Below are positions 35,409 through 43,830 of a stretch of 64,000 nucleotides of DNA, piece after piece. The stretch comes from Vibrio pomeroyi. GTDB taxonomy: Bacteria > Pseudomonadota > Gammaproteobacteria > Enterobacterales > Vibrionaceae. The translations under genes were made by a program, and so were the position numbers. Below the pieces are notes generated by a model. The model ran no database searches, was not told where the DNA came from, and saw only the letters and a list, made by a program, of their open reading frames with translations. The number at the start of each line of letters is the position of its first letter. Within the stretch, counting starts at the first letter, position 1. The stretch lies in assembly GCA_041879425.1 (NCBI GenBank), contig CP090855.1:992001-1056000 (forward strand), written 5' to 3'.

Positions 35409-36419
35409 ATGAGCAACATGCAACGCAAGATTAAATGGGGCATCGCTGGATTAGGTAACATCGCTAACCGCTTTGCGACTGCACTCACCGAGCATTGCTC
35501 ACATGGCGAACTCTATGCGGTGTCAGCACGAGATCACTCAAGAGCCACTCTGTTTGCAGATAAATTCGGTTGCGACAAGGCTTATGGATCTTATGAAGCC
35601 ATGGCGCAAGACCCAGATGTTGAAGCGGTATACATAGCCACGGTTCATCCTTATCACAAGCCTTTGGCTGAACTGTTTCTAAGCCATAAAAAGAACGTGC
35701 TGGTAGAAAAGCCAGCCTTCACCAACCTCGGCGATTTGCTGGAGATGAAAGCCCTCGCAGAGCAAAACGGTGTGATGCTGCTAGAAGCGATGAAGACCGT
35801 CGTGTTCCCCGCTTATCGAGAGCTCACGTCATTCTTAACCAACAACAAGATTAAGATTGATTCGGTAGAAGCCAGCTTTGGTAACCATCACGATTATGAC
35901 CCTGATTTGTTTATCTTCAACCCGGACTTAGCAGGTGGAGCAACGCTCGATGTTGGCGTCTACGGACTGTGGTTTTTCTACGATTTATGCCGCACGCTTG
36001 GAGTTACACCTTCCAGCCCTCAAGTAGAAATGTCGAGCCTTTATGAGGGTTCAAATGTCGATACCGACTCATGCTTCCAGTTTTCTGGCGAGATCAACGC
36101 CACCATCTCGGCATCGACAGTGCACAACCTACCACGCACTGCACGATTAAGTGGCTCAGATATCACCATCACGATTCAAGAAAAATGGTGGAACCCTGCC
36201 TACATCGAGGTTGAATATCAGAATGAAACCGTCACCATCGAGCACCCAATTCAAGGTAATGGGTTCGAATATCAAATCGAACACTTCTCACAGCTGGTGT
36301 TAGAGGGAAAAACGCACTCCGATATCCTAAGCTCAGAGGTAAGTGCTCACGTACTGGATACCATGGAGAAAGCACTCATTGATGCTGGCTACCAACACTT
36401 AACTCAACCTAAGATTTAG
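35409..36419 (+). CDS. Gfo/Idh/MocA-family oxidoreductase
   Basis: A 336-residue NAD(P)-dependent sugar or diol dehydrogenase. The N-terminal Rossmann fold shows WGIAGLGNIANRFA, the conserved EKPA (VLVEKPAF) and the C-terminal domain begins with GGATLDVGVYGLWF, with the catalytic-type D/H positions of the dihydrodiol-dehydrogenase subgroup. The substrate is unknown. The SgrR-like regulator gene starts 9 bp after it, so the two form an operon. Confidence 0.9.
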   Translation: MSNMQRKIKWGIAGLGNIANRFATALTEHCSHGELYAVSARDHSRATLFADKFGCDKAYGSYEAMAQDPDVEAVYIATVHPYHKPLAELFLSHKKNVLVEKPAFTNLGDLLEMKALAEQNGVMLLEAMKTVVFPAYRELTSFLTNNKIKIDSVEASFGNHHDYDPDLFIFNPDLAGGATLDVGVYGLWFFYDLCRTLGVTPSSPQVEMSSLYEGSNVDTDSCFQFSGEINATISASTVHNLPRTARLSGSDITITIQEKWWNPAYIEVEYQNETVTIEHPIQGNGFEYQIEHFSQLVLEGKTHSDILSSEVSAHVLDTMEKALIDAGYQHLTQPKI

Positions 36420-36428
36420 GACTTCGAA

Positions 36429-37934
36429 TTGGGCAACCTTAAGCGAAAGCTTGAACTGTATGAAAAGATATTTCAGGCTTTTGGGCCTGGAGTATCACGC
36501 TGCCAAGTTAGCCAATTAGCAGCGCTACTGCATGTGAGTGAACGTCACGTTCAAACTCTATTGAAAGCAATGACAGCGCAAGGCTGGATTGAGTGGCAAG
36601 CCAGTTCGGGGCGTAATAAAAAGGCGCAGCTTACGTGTCTTATTGAGCCGATTGAAGCGTGTTACCAATACGCCCAAAGCCAAGCAGATTCAGGCAATAT
36701 TGAGCAGGTGTTTAACACCCTAAGCTTCAATGGCCGCAACGCTGGCTCTGAGTTACAAACCTTTCTGAGCAGCAACAATCATTCAACACAGAACGTCGCG
36801 TATGTTCCCTTTCACCGAGAACTTGAAGTACTCCACCCTCAGCGTGTACTAAGGCGTACTGAACGTTTCTTAGTGATGCAGATTTGCCAACGCCTCACTG
36901 CAATTCAACAAGGGAAGCTCAGCGGTGATTTGGCTTATCATTGGCAACCTAATGAAGATGCTACCGTTTGGCATTTCCAAGTTCGTAATGGTGTTCAATT
37001 CCATAACGGTCGAAAGCTTGAAGTCCAAGACATAGTGCGTTGTCTCTCCTCACTCTCTAAGAGCAAACTCTGGCGTCGTTGCTATCAACATATTGTTGAA
37101 GTCTCGGCTGTCACTGGCGATGTGATCAAAGTGACTCTGAGCGAGCCTGATTGGCATTTGCCTCGATTACTGGCTAGAGCTGAGGCTTCGATATTTGAGA
37201 ACACATCAGAAGATAAACTTATCGGCTCCGGTGCGTTCGCTTTGGACATCTTTTCAAGCAAGATGATGAGGTTAAACCGCAACAATGCCTATTCACACAG
37301 CACACCGATTCTCAATCGAGTCGAGCTTTGGGTTTATCCTGAATGGTCAAAAACTAAGGCATGTGCGCAAAACCAAGTGTGCGTCAAAGTGCCAGAGAAA
37401 ACGATCGCGGTGAGTGGAGCGCGCCATTCAGATCTACAGAATTACGGGTCAATCTTCTTTAAGATTCAAAACCCAAAGCTGTCGAAAACCACTCGTGATT
37501 TCACCGTTGAGGACACCTCTGAATGCCAAGCGCTTTTCGAGCAATTATCAATATCTGGCGATCAAAAAACCAATGTCGAATACGGGCACTACACGGCGAC
37601 CAAAGACATAGCCCTATGCAGTATTATTGATGAAAACGACACCTTCTCTTCATGGTTGAGCTTCTTTACTCGTTTCCCTTTTGAAGACTTATCGCTAGCC
37701 ACAGAGATGCTAAATACTATTGGGCAAGGGATCACCTCAATTCGACGCGAGCCAGACATCGTTCTAGCAATGAATAGGCTGTTTGAACTTAGACATTGGC
37801 TAGATGAAACCGGGGTTGTGGTTGAACTCAAACAGGAGGCGTTTAACTTGGAAGTATCAGAAAAGATTCAGGCCGCTCAAGTGGATGGATTCGGTTGGTG
37901 CGACCTCGGGGATGTGTGGATTAGTCATATCTGA
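36429..37934 (+). CDS. SgrR-like transcriptional regulator with solute-binding domain
   Basis: A 501-residue protein with an N-terminal winged helix (VSQLAALLHVSERHVQTLLKAM, residues 25-48) and a C-terminal periplasmic-type SBP_bac_5 domain (VWHFQVRNGVQFHNGRKL, residues 175-195), the SgrR architecture. SgrR in E. coli senses sugar-phosphate stress and activates the sRNA SgrS and setA. The start is TTG 36429, with AGGA at 36418-36421. It is cotranscribed with the oxidoreductase; I see no SgrS-like RNA nearby. Confidence 0.87.
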   Translation: MGNLKRKLELYEKIFQAFGPGVSRCQVSQLAALLHVSERHVQTLLKAMTAQGWIEWQASSGRNKKAQLTCLIEPIEACYQYAQSQADSGNIEQVFNTLSFNGRNAGSELQTFLSSNNHSTQNVAYVPFHRELEVLHPQRVLRRTERFLVMQICQRLTAIQQGKLSGDLAYHWQPNEDATVWHFQVRNGVQFHNGRKLEVQDIVRCLSSLSKSKLWRRCYQHIVEVSAVTGDVIKVTLSEPDWHLPRLLARAEASIFENTSEDKLIGSGAFALDIFSSKMMRLNRNNAYSHSTPILNRVELWVYPEWSKTKACAQNQVCVKVPEKTIAVSGARHSDLQNYGSIFFKIQNPKLSKTTRDFTVEDTSECQALFEQLSISGDQKTNVEYGHYTATKDIALCSIIDENDTFSSWLSFFTRFPFEDLSLATEMLNTIGQGITSIRREPDIVLAMNRLFELRHWLDETGVVVELKQEAFNLEVSEKIQAAQVDGFGWCDLGDVWISHI

Positions 37935-38070
37935 AGCACTCCTTGATAGAGATAAATCTTTAGGCACAAAGACTTATCTTTAACACTCCTCTGCCAATAG
38001 CACACAACGGGAGTGTTAGATTACGATGGAAACTCGACTCAAATTCAATAGACCCATTAGAAGGTAAATC

Positions 38071-38469
38071 ATGAATCGATATCTAAAAGGCTCAATGCTG
38101 TTTCTCTGTGCATTTTCATTTAACAGCATGGCAAGCACTGAATGCGACGCGCTCACAGGTTGTGAGAAGAAGTTCTGCGAGATCGAATACCAAATCAAGA
38201 AAGCGGAACAGTACGACAATCAGTACAAAGTGGAGCGATTAACAAAAGCGTTAAAAGCTGCGAAAGAGAACTGCACCAATGAAGGTTTGAAAGACGACCT
38301 CCGTGAAAAAATCGAATCCAGTGAGGAAGATTTGGCCGAATACAGAGCCGACTTAGAAGAAGCCAAACAAGACGACAAAGCCGATAAGGTCCAAAAGTAC
38401 CAACATAAGATCGACAAGGAACTGCGCAAGATCGATAGCTTAAAGCAGCAACTGGCTGAGATCCCCTAA
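38071..38469 (+). CDS. yqjC: YqjC-like periplasmic protein (DUF1090)
   Basis: A 132-residue protein with a signal peptide cleaved near SMAS/TE, then a Cys-containing start (CDALTGCEKKFCEIEYQI) and a long charged coiled coil, the DUF1090 layout. Function is not established in the family; the E. coli homologue is next to yqjDEK, whereas here those relatives are 25 kb away (63117-64000). ATG 38071 follows GAAGG. A strong terminator follows. Confidence 0.88.
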   Translation: MNRYLKGSMLFLCAFSFNSMASTECDALTGCEKKFCEIEYQIKKAEQYDNQYKVERLTKALKAAKENCTNEGLKDDLREKIESSEEDLAEYRADLEEAKQDDKADKVQKYQHKIDKELRKIDSLKQQLAEIP

Positions 38470-38517
38470 ACCGCTGTTGCGGTCAATTCAAAACTAAATA
38501 CAGTCAACCAAAAACAA

Positions 38518-38547
38518 AAATGGTCTTACTGATTCGTAAGACCATTT
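38518..38547 (+). terminator. Terminator after yqjC
   Basis: AAATGGTCTTAC / GTAAGACCATTT, perfect 12-bp stem with a 6-nt loop. T content on the plus-strand 3' side is modest, and the mirror-image A run upstream also suits the minus strand. Confidence 0.8.
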
Positions 38548-38629
38548 ACAATCTACCGCTGAAAAACAGTGTCCAGAATTAACACGACTAATCCCCAGCT
38601 CCTAGGTCACGAAGCCCTAAGCCACCAGC

Positions 38630-39763
38630 TTATCCTGCCAATGCTACTTCAGACTCTTTATAGATACGGTTAGCCACTTCGAATGCCGCTGGTGACATCA
38701 GCGTTTCTTTGCATCGCGCTTTAAACTGCTCAATATCAATAGCCTGCTCTTCCAACAAGTATTTCAGCTCACTTAGGTAGTTAGCCTCAAACACGGCTTG
38801 GCCAAGCGGTGTGCATTCGTATCGGCTCGATTCTTGGTATCCGATCACCGTCAGCACCGATTCCGGCATTTCCCAAAACTTCGCAATGGTGTAGGTCAAA
38901 CGAATGGAGTAGCTGTTCATCAAACGCTTCAATGCTAACGAATTCGGCGGAACAGAAGGGTCTACATGTTTGAAGGCTTCAACCATCATTTGGAAGATGA
39001 TCATCTTGCCCAGATTACGAATTAACCCAACAAAGTAGGCTGTGGCTCGGTCTTCTTGAGCTTGTGATTCTTTCATCAGCTCTTTAGAAAAGGACGCAGT
39101 TTGGATGCTGTGATTCCAAATCTTCTCACCGAAATGACGCCAGTAAATGTTATTGCCCGGCGTAAAGTTCTTCATGTAAGAATTCACCACTCCTTCAATT
39201 AGCCCTTGTGAGCCCATATTTAGGAAAGCGGTTTTTAAGTCGGTAACTTGTTTTTCACTGCGTTTGTAGAAGGCGCTGTTAGCCAGTTTAATCACATCGG
39301 CTGCCATGCTTGGCTCACGCTCAATCACTCTCAACAGTGCCTCAACATCAAACTCATCATTCTGTAGTTCGCCCATTAATGTAGTGACAGAGGCAGGCAT
39401 AACAGGTAACTCATTCAGCAACGCTTTCGGAGAACGAATCAAACGTTCGATTTGGCAAGCCACAAAATCGCTAAACGGATCTGACTCTGTTCTCAGGCGT
39501 GATTCTCCAAACAGATAATCAAGAAACTCCCCATCGTGAAGGCTCATCGTTTTATCGACAATTAATAATGATGGCTGAGCAGACGAAGGCGGAACAAAGA
39601 TTGAAGAGCGAGGCGTGACTTGCGCTGCTTTAACACTTTCCTGTTCAGAGGTCGTTTGTTGGGAGGTAGCTTGTTGGGAGACACTTTTTGAAGAATGACT
39701 TTGCTTACTTTGATTAGCAACGAAAGGGGAAAATAGTGCCTGCAATACCCTTTTAAACATCAA
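38630..39763 (-). CDS. HDOD-domain protein
   Basis: A 377-residue protein: a Ser/Gln-rich low-complexity N-terminus (residues 15-60), then an HDOD domain from about residue 105 to 310 (LPVMPASVTTLMGELQ, EREPSMAADVIKLANSAFY, LIRNLGKMIIFQMM). HDOD proteins are HD-like domains usually lacking phosphohydrolase residues and act in signalling, often with c-di-GMP systems. No output domain follows. It is a single gene with no signalling partner adjacent. Confidence 0.88.
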   Translation of the reverse strand: MMFKRVLQALFSPFVANQSKQSHSSKSVSQQATSQQTTSEQESVKAAQVTPRSSIFVPPSSAQPSLLIVDKTMSLHDGEFLDYLFGESRLRTESDPFSDFVACQIERLIRSPKALLNELPVMPASVTTLMGELQNDEFDVEALLRVIEREPSMAADVIKLANSAFYKRSEKQVTDLKTAFLNMGSQGLIEGVVNSYMKNFTPGNNIYWRHFGEKIWNHSIQTASFSKELMKESQAQEDRATAYFVGLIRNLGKMIIFQMMVEAFKHVDPSVPPNSLALKRLMNSYSIRLTYTIAKFWEMPESVLTVIGYQESSRYECTPLGQAVFEANYLSELKYLLEEQAIDIEQFKARCKETLMSPAAFEVANRIYKESEVALAG

Positions 39764-39937
39764 TACGGCTCCTAGATGAATACAACATAGATCGGGATAT
39801 ATAAGGGCGGTGATTATTGCACAGGCAACTCATAAACCATACAGTGATAAATGAATCATTAATTTTTCAGCTGTATAGGATCTGTTACTCAACGATTTGC
39901 TAGGCCAAGCCCCCCCCCAGCATTCGCCAGAAACAAA

Positions 39938-39968
39938 AAGAGCGAGCAAATAAAGCTTGCTCGCTCTT
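39938..39968 (-). terminator. Terminator of the quinone-oxidoreductase-like gene
   Basis: AAGAGCGAGCAA / TTGCTCGCTCTT with a 7-nt loop, followed on the minus strand by T5. It lies 30 bp after the stop of the gene at 39999. A run of nine C (39910-39918) lies just beyond it. Confidence 0.88.
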
Positions 39969-39998
39969 CCATCAATCTAAATCGTGCAGCTGACTAAA

Positions 39999-41054
39999 TT
40001 AGCGCTCTGCTACTTCTAGTACGATCTTGCCGACGTGCTTTTTCTTCAAGAACTCATCTTGTGCAGTATGGATATCAGCCAATGGGAAAGACTCCGCGAC
40101 AATCGCGCCGATCTGCTGTTTCTCAATGCGGTTAACCAGATTTTGGAATACTTGTGGTTCTAAAACTGTGCAACCAAAAAAGCTAAGGTCTTTCAGATAC
40201 AGAGTACGAACATCAAGCTCGACCATCGCACCACCAATTGCACCAGAGACGGCATAACGGCCGTGCGGTTTTAGAACGTCAAGAAACTCTGGCCATTTGT
40301 CACCGGCAACCAAATCGATAACCACATGCACACTGTTTACACCTAATGCTTTTACCAAATCAGCATCACGAGCAATCACTTCATCAGCACCTAATTCAAG
40401 TAGCTGTTCATTCTTGCTTGGGCTAGTAATTGCAATCACGTATGCACCGCGTGCTTTCGCCAATTGAATCGCCGCCGAACCGACACCGCCCGATGCGCCA
40501 GAGATAAGTACGCGATCACCTTCAGCCACATTTGCGCGAGTCAGCATGTTCTCTGCCGTCGAGTAAGAACATGGAAAAGAGGCTAGCTCAACATCCGACA
40601 TAGTGCTGTTCACCGCATAAGCGTGTTTCGCGGCGACTTTTGTGTATTCAGCAAAACCACCATCGCACTCAGAACCGAAATACCATGGCTGTGGCAGATC
40701 TCGTCCGTACACTTCCGTTAAACAAGGCTCGATAAGAACGCGCTCACCAATACGGTCAACAGAGACTTCATCACCAACTGCAACGATGAAACCGCACACG
40801 TCAGCACCTTGGATTCGAGGGAACTTTAGCGCTTCACCCGACCAGCTTGCATCGTCTGAATCGTCACTTTTTGAGTACCAACCAATTCGCGTATTGATAT
40901 CCGTATTGTTAACGCCTGCCGCCATCACTTTGATCAGCACTTCATTAGGTTCGATTTGAGGAACAGCGATATCTTCGCGGTAGCCAAGCATTTCTGCTCC
41001 GCCGTGACCCAACATCTCTACGCCTTTCATTGTCTTTGGTAGTTCGAATTTCAT
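39999..41054 (-). CDS. Zinc-independent MDR/quinone oxidoreductase-like dehydrogenase
   Basis: A 351-residue medium-chain dehydrogenase/reductase with GroES-like N-terminal fold (VLIKVMAAGVNNTDIN) and Rossmann half (VLISGASGGVGSAAIQLAKARGA). The AAGVNNTD in place of a Cys-containing catalytic site points to the zinc-free quinone-reductase type. ATG 41054 overlaps the TetR stop by four bases (ATGA) after GAGGAAA; a longer start at 41126 would run inside the TetR gene. Likely repressed by that TetR protein. Confidence 0.9.
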   Translation of the reverse strand: MKFELPKTMKGVEMLGHGGAEMLGYREDIAVPQIEPNEVLIKVMAAGVNNTDINTRIGWYSKSDDSDDASWSGEALKFPRIQGADVCGFIVAVGDEVSVDRIGERVLIEPCLTEVYGRDLPQPWYFGSECDGGFAEYTKVAAKHAYAVNSTMSDVELASFPCSYSTAENMLTRANVAEGDRVLISGASGGVGSAAIQLAKARGAYVIAITSPSKNEQLLELGADEVIARDADLVKALGVNSVHVVIDLVAGDKWPEFLDVLKPHGRYAVSGAIGGAMVELDVRTLYLKDLSFFGCTVLEPQVFQNLVNRIEKQQIGAIVAESFPLADIHTAQDEFLKKKHVGKIVLEVAER

Positions 41055-41569
41055 CGTGTTTCCTCGAGTAATTTTGTAACCATATTCTGTGCTGATGCCA
41101 CCGCTTCTTCGCCTAATACTGGCCACGCGCTTGATACGCCTTCATGAAGTAAAAACAGTGGTGTCGCGAGATCATCTCGCAGGCTCTGCTTGCCTATAAG
41201 CAAACGAACTTGTTCTTTATGTTGCGTAACCGATTGGTTGATAAGCTCATTATCTGGAAATGCAGCAATCGCATTCATCGACATACACCCATGCGGCGCA
41301 TACTCTTCTAACCATTGTTGAAGCTTGTTGAAGATATGAGTGACAGATTCCAATCCAGCCTCTGGCGACGCCTCCAGTAAGAAGTCGAGATAGCGTTGGT
41401 GTCGGTATTCCAATGCACCAACAATCATCGCTTCTTTTGAAGGGAAATGTTTATACAGGGTTCTTAGGCTTACACCGCACGCTGTTTTCAGCTGTGCAAC
41501 GCTCGGCTCAGCAAAACCTTGTTGGCTGAACGCTACTTCAAGGCTTGCTGCAATCTGTTCTCTCAACAT
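41051..41569 (-). CDS. TetR/AcrR family repressor
   Basis: A 172-residue TetR protein: helix-turn-helix at 8-52 (AASLEVAFSQQGFAEPS ... GVSLRTLYKHFPSKEAMI), and a C-terminal domain like that of the NemR/AcuR group (HGCMSMNAIAAF). It is first gene of a two-gene operon and overlaps the dehydrogenase gene by four bases; two palindromes lie upstream. Confidence 0.92.
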   Translation of the reverse strand: MLREQIAASLEVAFSQQGFAEPSVAQLKTACGVSLRTLYKHFPSKEAMIVGALEYRHQRYLDFLLEASPEAGLESVTHIFNKLQQWLEEYAPHGCMSMNAIAAFPDNELINQSVTQHKEQVRLLIGKQSLRDDLATPLFLLHEGVSSAWPVLGEEAVASAQNMVTKLLEETR

Positions 41570-41595
41570 AGTGCTCTCTCAATACCTGACAAAGG

Positions 41596-41640
41596 GTAGA
41601 ATGATTGTTCTACTTACAGGGTAGAACGATCACTCTACCC
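41596..41640. promoter_or_regulatory. Tandem TetR operators GTAGAA-n6-TTCTAC
   Basis: GTAGAA-n6-TTCTAC (41596-41613) and GGGTAGA-n8-TCTACCC (41619-41640) share half-sites and are offset by about 25 bp, 27-71 bp upstream of the TetR start. The arms resemble the 15-bp palindrome at 1355 (TTCTACA-C-TGTAGAA), controlled by a different TetR protein. Confidence 0.75.
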
Positions 41641-41737
41641 ATGTCAACATCCTAATTTACGAATGAATAAAATGAAAAATTCCGCGCCCAATAGGATACG
41701 GAATTTATCGATATAGATGAGAGACTTACCGTTTAAG

Positions 41738-42862
41738 CTAGAGTCTACTGCGTATCGTCACCGACACAGATAGCGCACCACAAAGTACCAACACCACACC
41801 TAGATCTTGAATCATTCCCGCTAAAGCAAGCCCTGAACCAATTAAGGTGTAATACATCAAACCAAACAGTGCGCCTGCACTTCCTGCTTGAGATTGATAG
41901 CGAACCAACGCACGGCTCAATACATTAGGGATCGCAATGCCAAACGCCATAACCACCAGCATCATCGGAAGTAGGAACCAGATCGTGTGTTGTGAAAAAT
42001 ACACACCCACCGCACCTAATATTTGGAGCCCTGCCGCTAAGCTAATCAAAGAGATAGATGATACTTGTCGCTTCAATAGTGCTTTGTTAACCAAGCTTCC
42101 CAACAAGGTTCCGAATCCAAGCACCACACCACTATAACCAAACTGCTCGATGCTGAATCCAAGCTGTAAGAAGGTGAATGAACCCAGTTGGTAATACGAG
42201 AACAGCGCAATATTGAACGACGCCACAAGCAGTGCTGATAGCCAAATGCCACCGTCTTTAATCATATGAATACTGAGCGATTTCAATTGCAATGGCTGCT
42301 TAGATTTTTGCGTTTCAGGCAGCGACCATAAGCTATGTGCCAGCAACGCTAATACCATAATAAATAAGGCAATAAACACATATTGATGCCCGCCAGCTTG
42401 GCTTAATTGACCACCAAGTAGTAACCCGATGATTGGGCTAATCGACAACCCCATACCCATGTAACCAAACACCTTGGCTAGCTCTGTGCCGCGAAAAGCA
42501 TCTCGAAGCATGGTTTGAGTGACGACAGAGCCAACCGCAAGTCCGAAAGCGCCCATTGCTCTTGCTATCATCAACCACGTAAAACTGTCGGTTTGCATGG
42601 CTATGAGTGCAGAACAGGCGAATAATCCGATCCCCAATAACATGGTGAGACGACGTCCCCATTTATCCGCTAACACGCCCCATACCACTACACCCACCGC
42701 AAATGCAGAGAAGTAAATCGATAGGGTTTGAGCGGCTTGTGTGTAACTGACATCAAAGGATTTCGATATTGAATCCAGAGTCGGGCTATAGATGGTTTCT
42801 GCGATTTGAGGGAACATCAACAGCAGCACCATTTGCCATAAAGAAGGTTTTGTTTTCATCAT
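41738..42862 (-). CDS. Bcr/CflA-family MFS drug efflux transporter
   Basis: A 374-residue, 12-helix MFS protein. IYSPTLDSISKSFDVSYTQAAQTLS and the DKWGRRLTMLLG loop are typical of Bcr/CflA (bicyclomycin/chloramphenicol) exporters. Start is the ATG pair at 42862/42859 after GGAAAA; a reading from 43054 would overlap the divergent AraC gene. Substrate not predictable. Divergent from and probably regulated by the AraC protein. Confidence 0.87.
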   Translation of the reverse strand: MMKTKPSLWQMVLLLMFPQIAETIYSPTLDSISKSFDVSYTQAAQTLSIYFSAFAVGVVVWGVLADKWGRRLTMLLGIGLFACSALIAMQTDSFTWLMIARAMGAFGLAVGSVVTQTMLRDAFRGTELAKVFGYMGMGLSISPIIGLLLGGQLSQAGGHQYVFIALFIMVLALLAHSLWSLPETQKSKQPLQLKSLSIHMIKDGGIWLSALLVASFNIALFSYYQLGSFTFLQLGFSIEQFGYSGVVLGFGTLLGSLVNKALLKRQVSSISLISLAAGLQILGAVGVYFSQHTIWFLLPMMLVVMAFGIAIPNVLSRALVRYQSQAGSAGALFGLMYYTLIGSGLALAGMIQDLGVVLVLCGALSVSVTIRSRL

Positions 42863-42956
42863 TTTTCCAAGACCAGTGAACTTGACGCGAAGTCTAGGGG
42901 AAACTAACCTTGGCTCGTTAACAACATTAAAACCAAAAACAACAAGATTGGGACAA

Positions 42957-43730
42957 ATGGCATTAATTAGTGAGACCATCGAGTTTGATGCAGACAGCTT
43001 ACCCGCGCCTGTAATTGGCATTGCCGCAGAGCTAGGCAAACATGACTCGGGCATACATCACCACGTTAAGGGGCAGCTTCTGTATGCTCCGCAAGGCTGT
43101 ATCACCTTGACCTTAGAAAACGCCCTTTGCATTTTACCGCCGACCAAAGCCGTGTGGATCCCGCCCTATACCAAGCACCGAGCGCAAATGACTAATGTAG
43201 TCGCCTATCGCTCGCTCTATTTCGATAGCAGCATTTACACCTGCCCGGAGGCCATTGAGATTGTGGAAGTGAACGAGCTTTTGAAGGCGCTGATCAATAA
43301 GATGGCTTTTTGGGATTGGAACATCTCACCGGAGCAAACCACCAACACCGCCAACCTATTCTGGGAAGAATTTTACAGCGCCAATCAGCATTCGTTCATC
43401 TTGCCGCTACCGACAGATCGCCGATTCAAACGCTTTTGTGAACAAGTTAGAAGCGATTCATTCTTAGCCCCCGGGTTATCGACATTAGCTGATTCAGTTG
43501 GGGCAAGCACTAAAACCATCACTCGATTGTTCAAGGCAGAAACAGGCATGACTTATCAAGAATGGCGACAACAGTGGCGCTTGTTTAAGGCAATTGAACT
43601 ACTCTCAGAAAACCGACAAGTCGGCGATGTCGCGCATCTGTTAGAGTTTTCATCCAACAGCGCGTTTATTGCCTTTTTCAAACAACAAACCGGACAAACC
43701 CCGTTGGCCTTTACCAAATTAGGGGCGTGA
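42957..43730 (+). CDS. AraC-family transcriptional regulator
   Basis: A 257-residue protein: N-terminal cupin (HHHVKGQLLYAPQGCITL, residues 34-90) and a C-terminal pair of helix-turn-helix motifs (LSTLADSVGASTKTITRLFKAETG and VAHLLEFSSNSAFIAFFKQQTG). ATG 42957 gives a 94-bp divergent gap with the pump gene; an in-frame ATG at 42876 would add 27 residues not typical of the family. Resembles regulators that control an adjacent efflux gene. Confidence 0.87.
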   Translation: MALISETIEFDADSLPAPVIGIAAELGKHDSGIHHHVKGQLLYAPQGCITLTLENALCILPPTKAVWIPPYTKHRAQMTNVVAYRSLYFDSSIYTCPEAIEIVEVNELLKALINKMAFWDWNISPEQTTNTANLFWEEFYSANQHSFILPLPTDRRFKRFCEQVRSDSFLAPGLSTLADSVGASTKTITRLFKAETGMTYQEWRQQWRLFKAIELLSENRQVGDVAHLLEFSSNSAFIAFFKQQTGQTPLAFTKLGA

Positions 43731-43774
43731 TTGTAGTAATCCAAACTCTTAAGTTTTACTTAGCTCAGACACAA

Positions 43775-43802
43775 AAAAACCAGAACATAAGTTCTGGTTT
43801 TT
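43775..43802. terminator. Bidirectional terminator
   Basis: AAAAACCAGAAC / GTTCTGGTTTTT with a 4-nt loop between the convergent AraC and uxuA genes. Confidence 0.93.
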
Positions 43803-43830
43803 AGAAGTATTTTAAAGCTAGATGCAATCG

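Noticed and set aside
39910..39918. Run of nine C as a possible phase-variation tract
   Set aside because: It lies between two 3'/5' ends and not in a coding frame or in a core promoter, so a switching role has no support.
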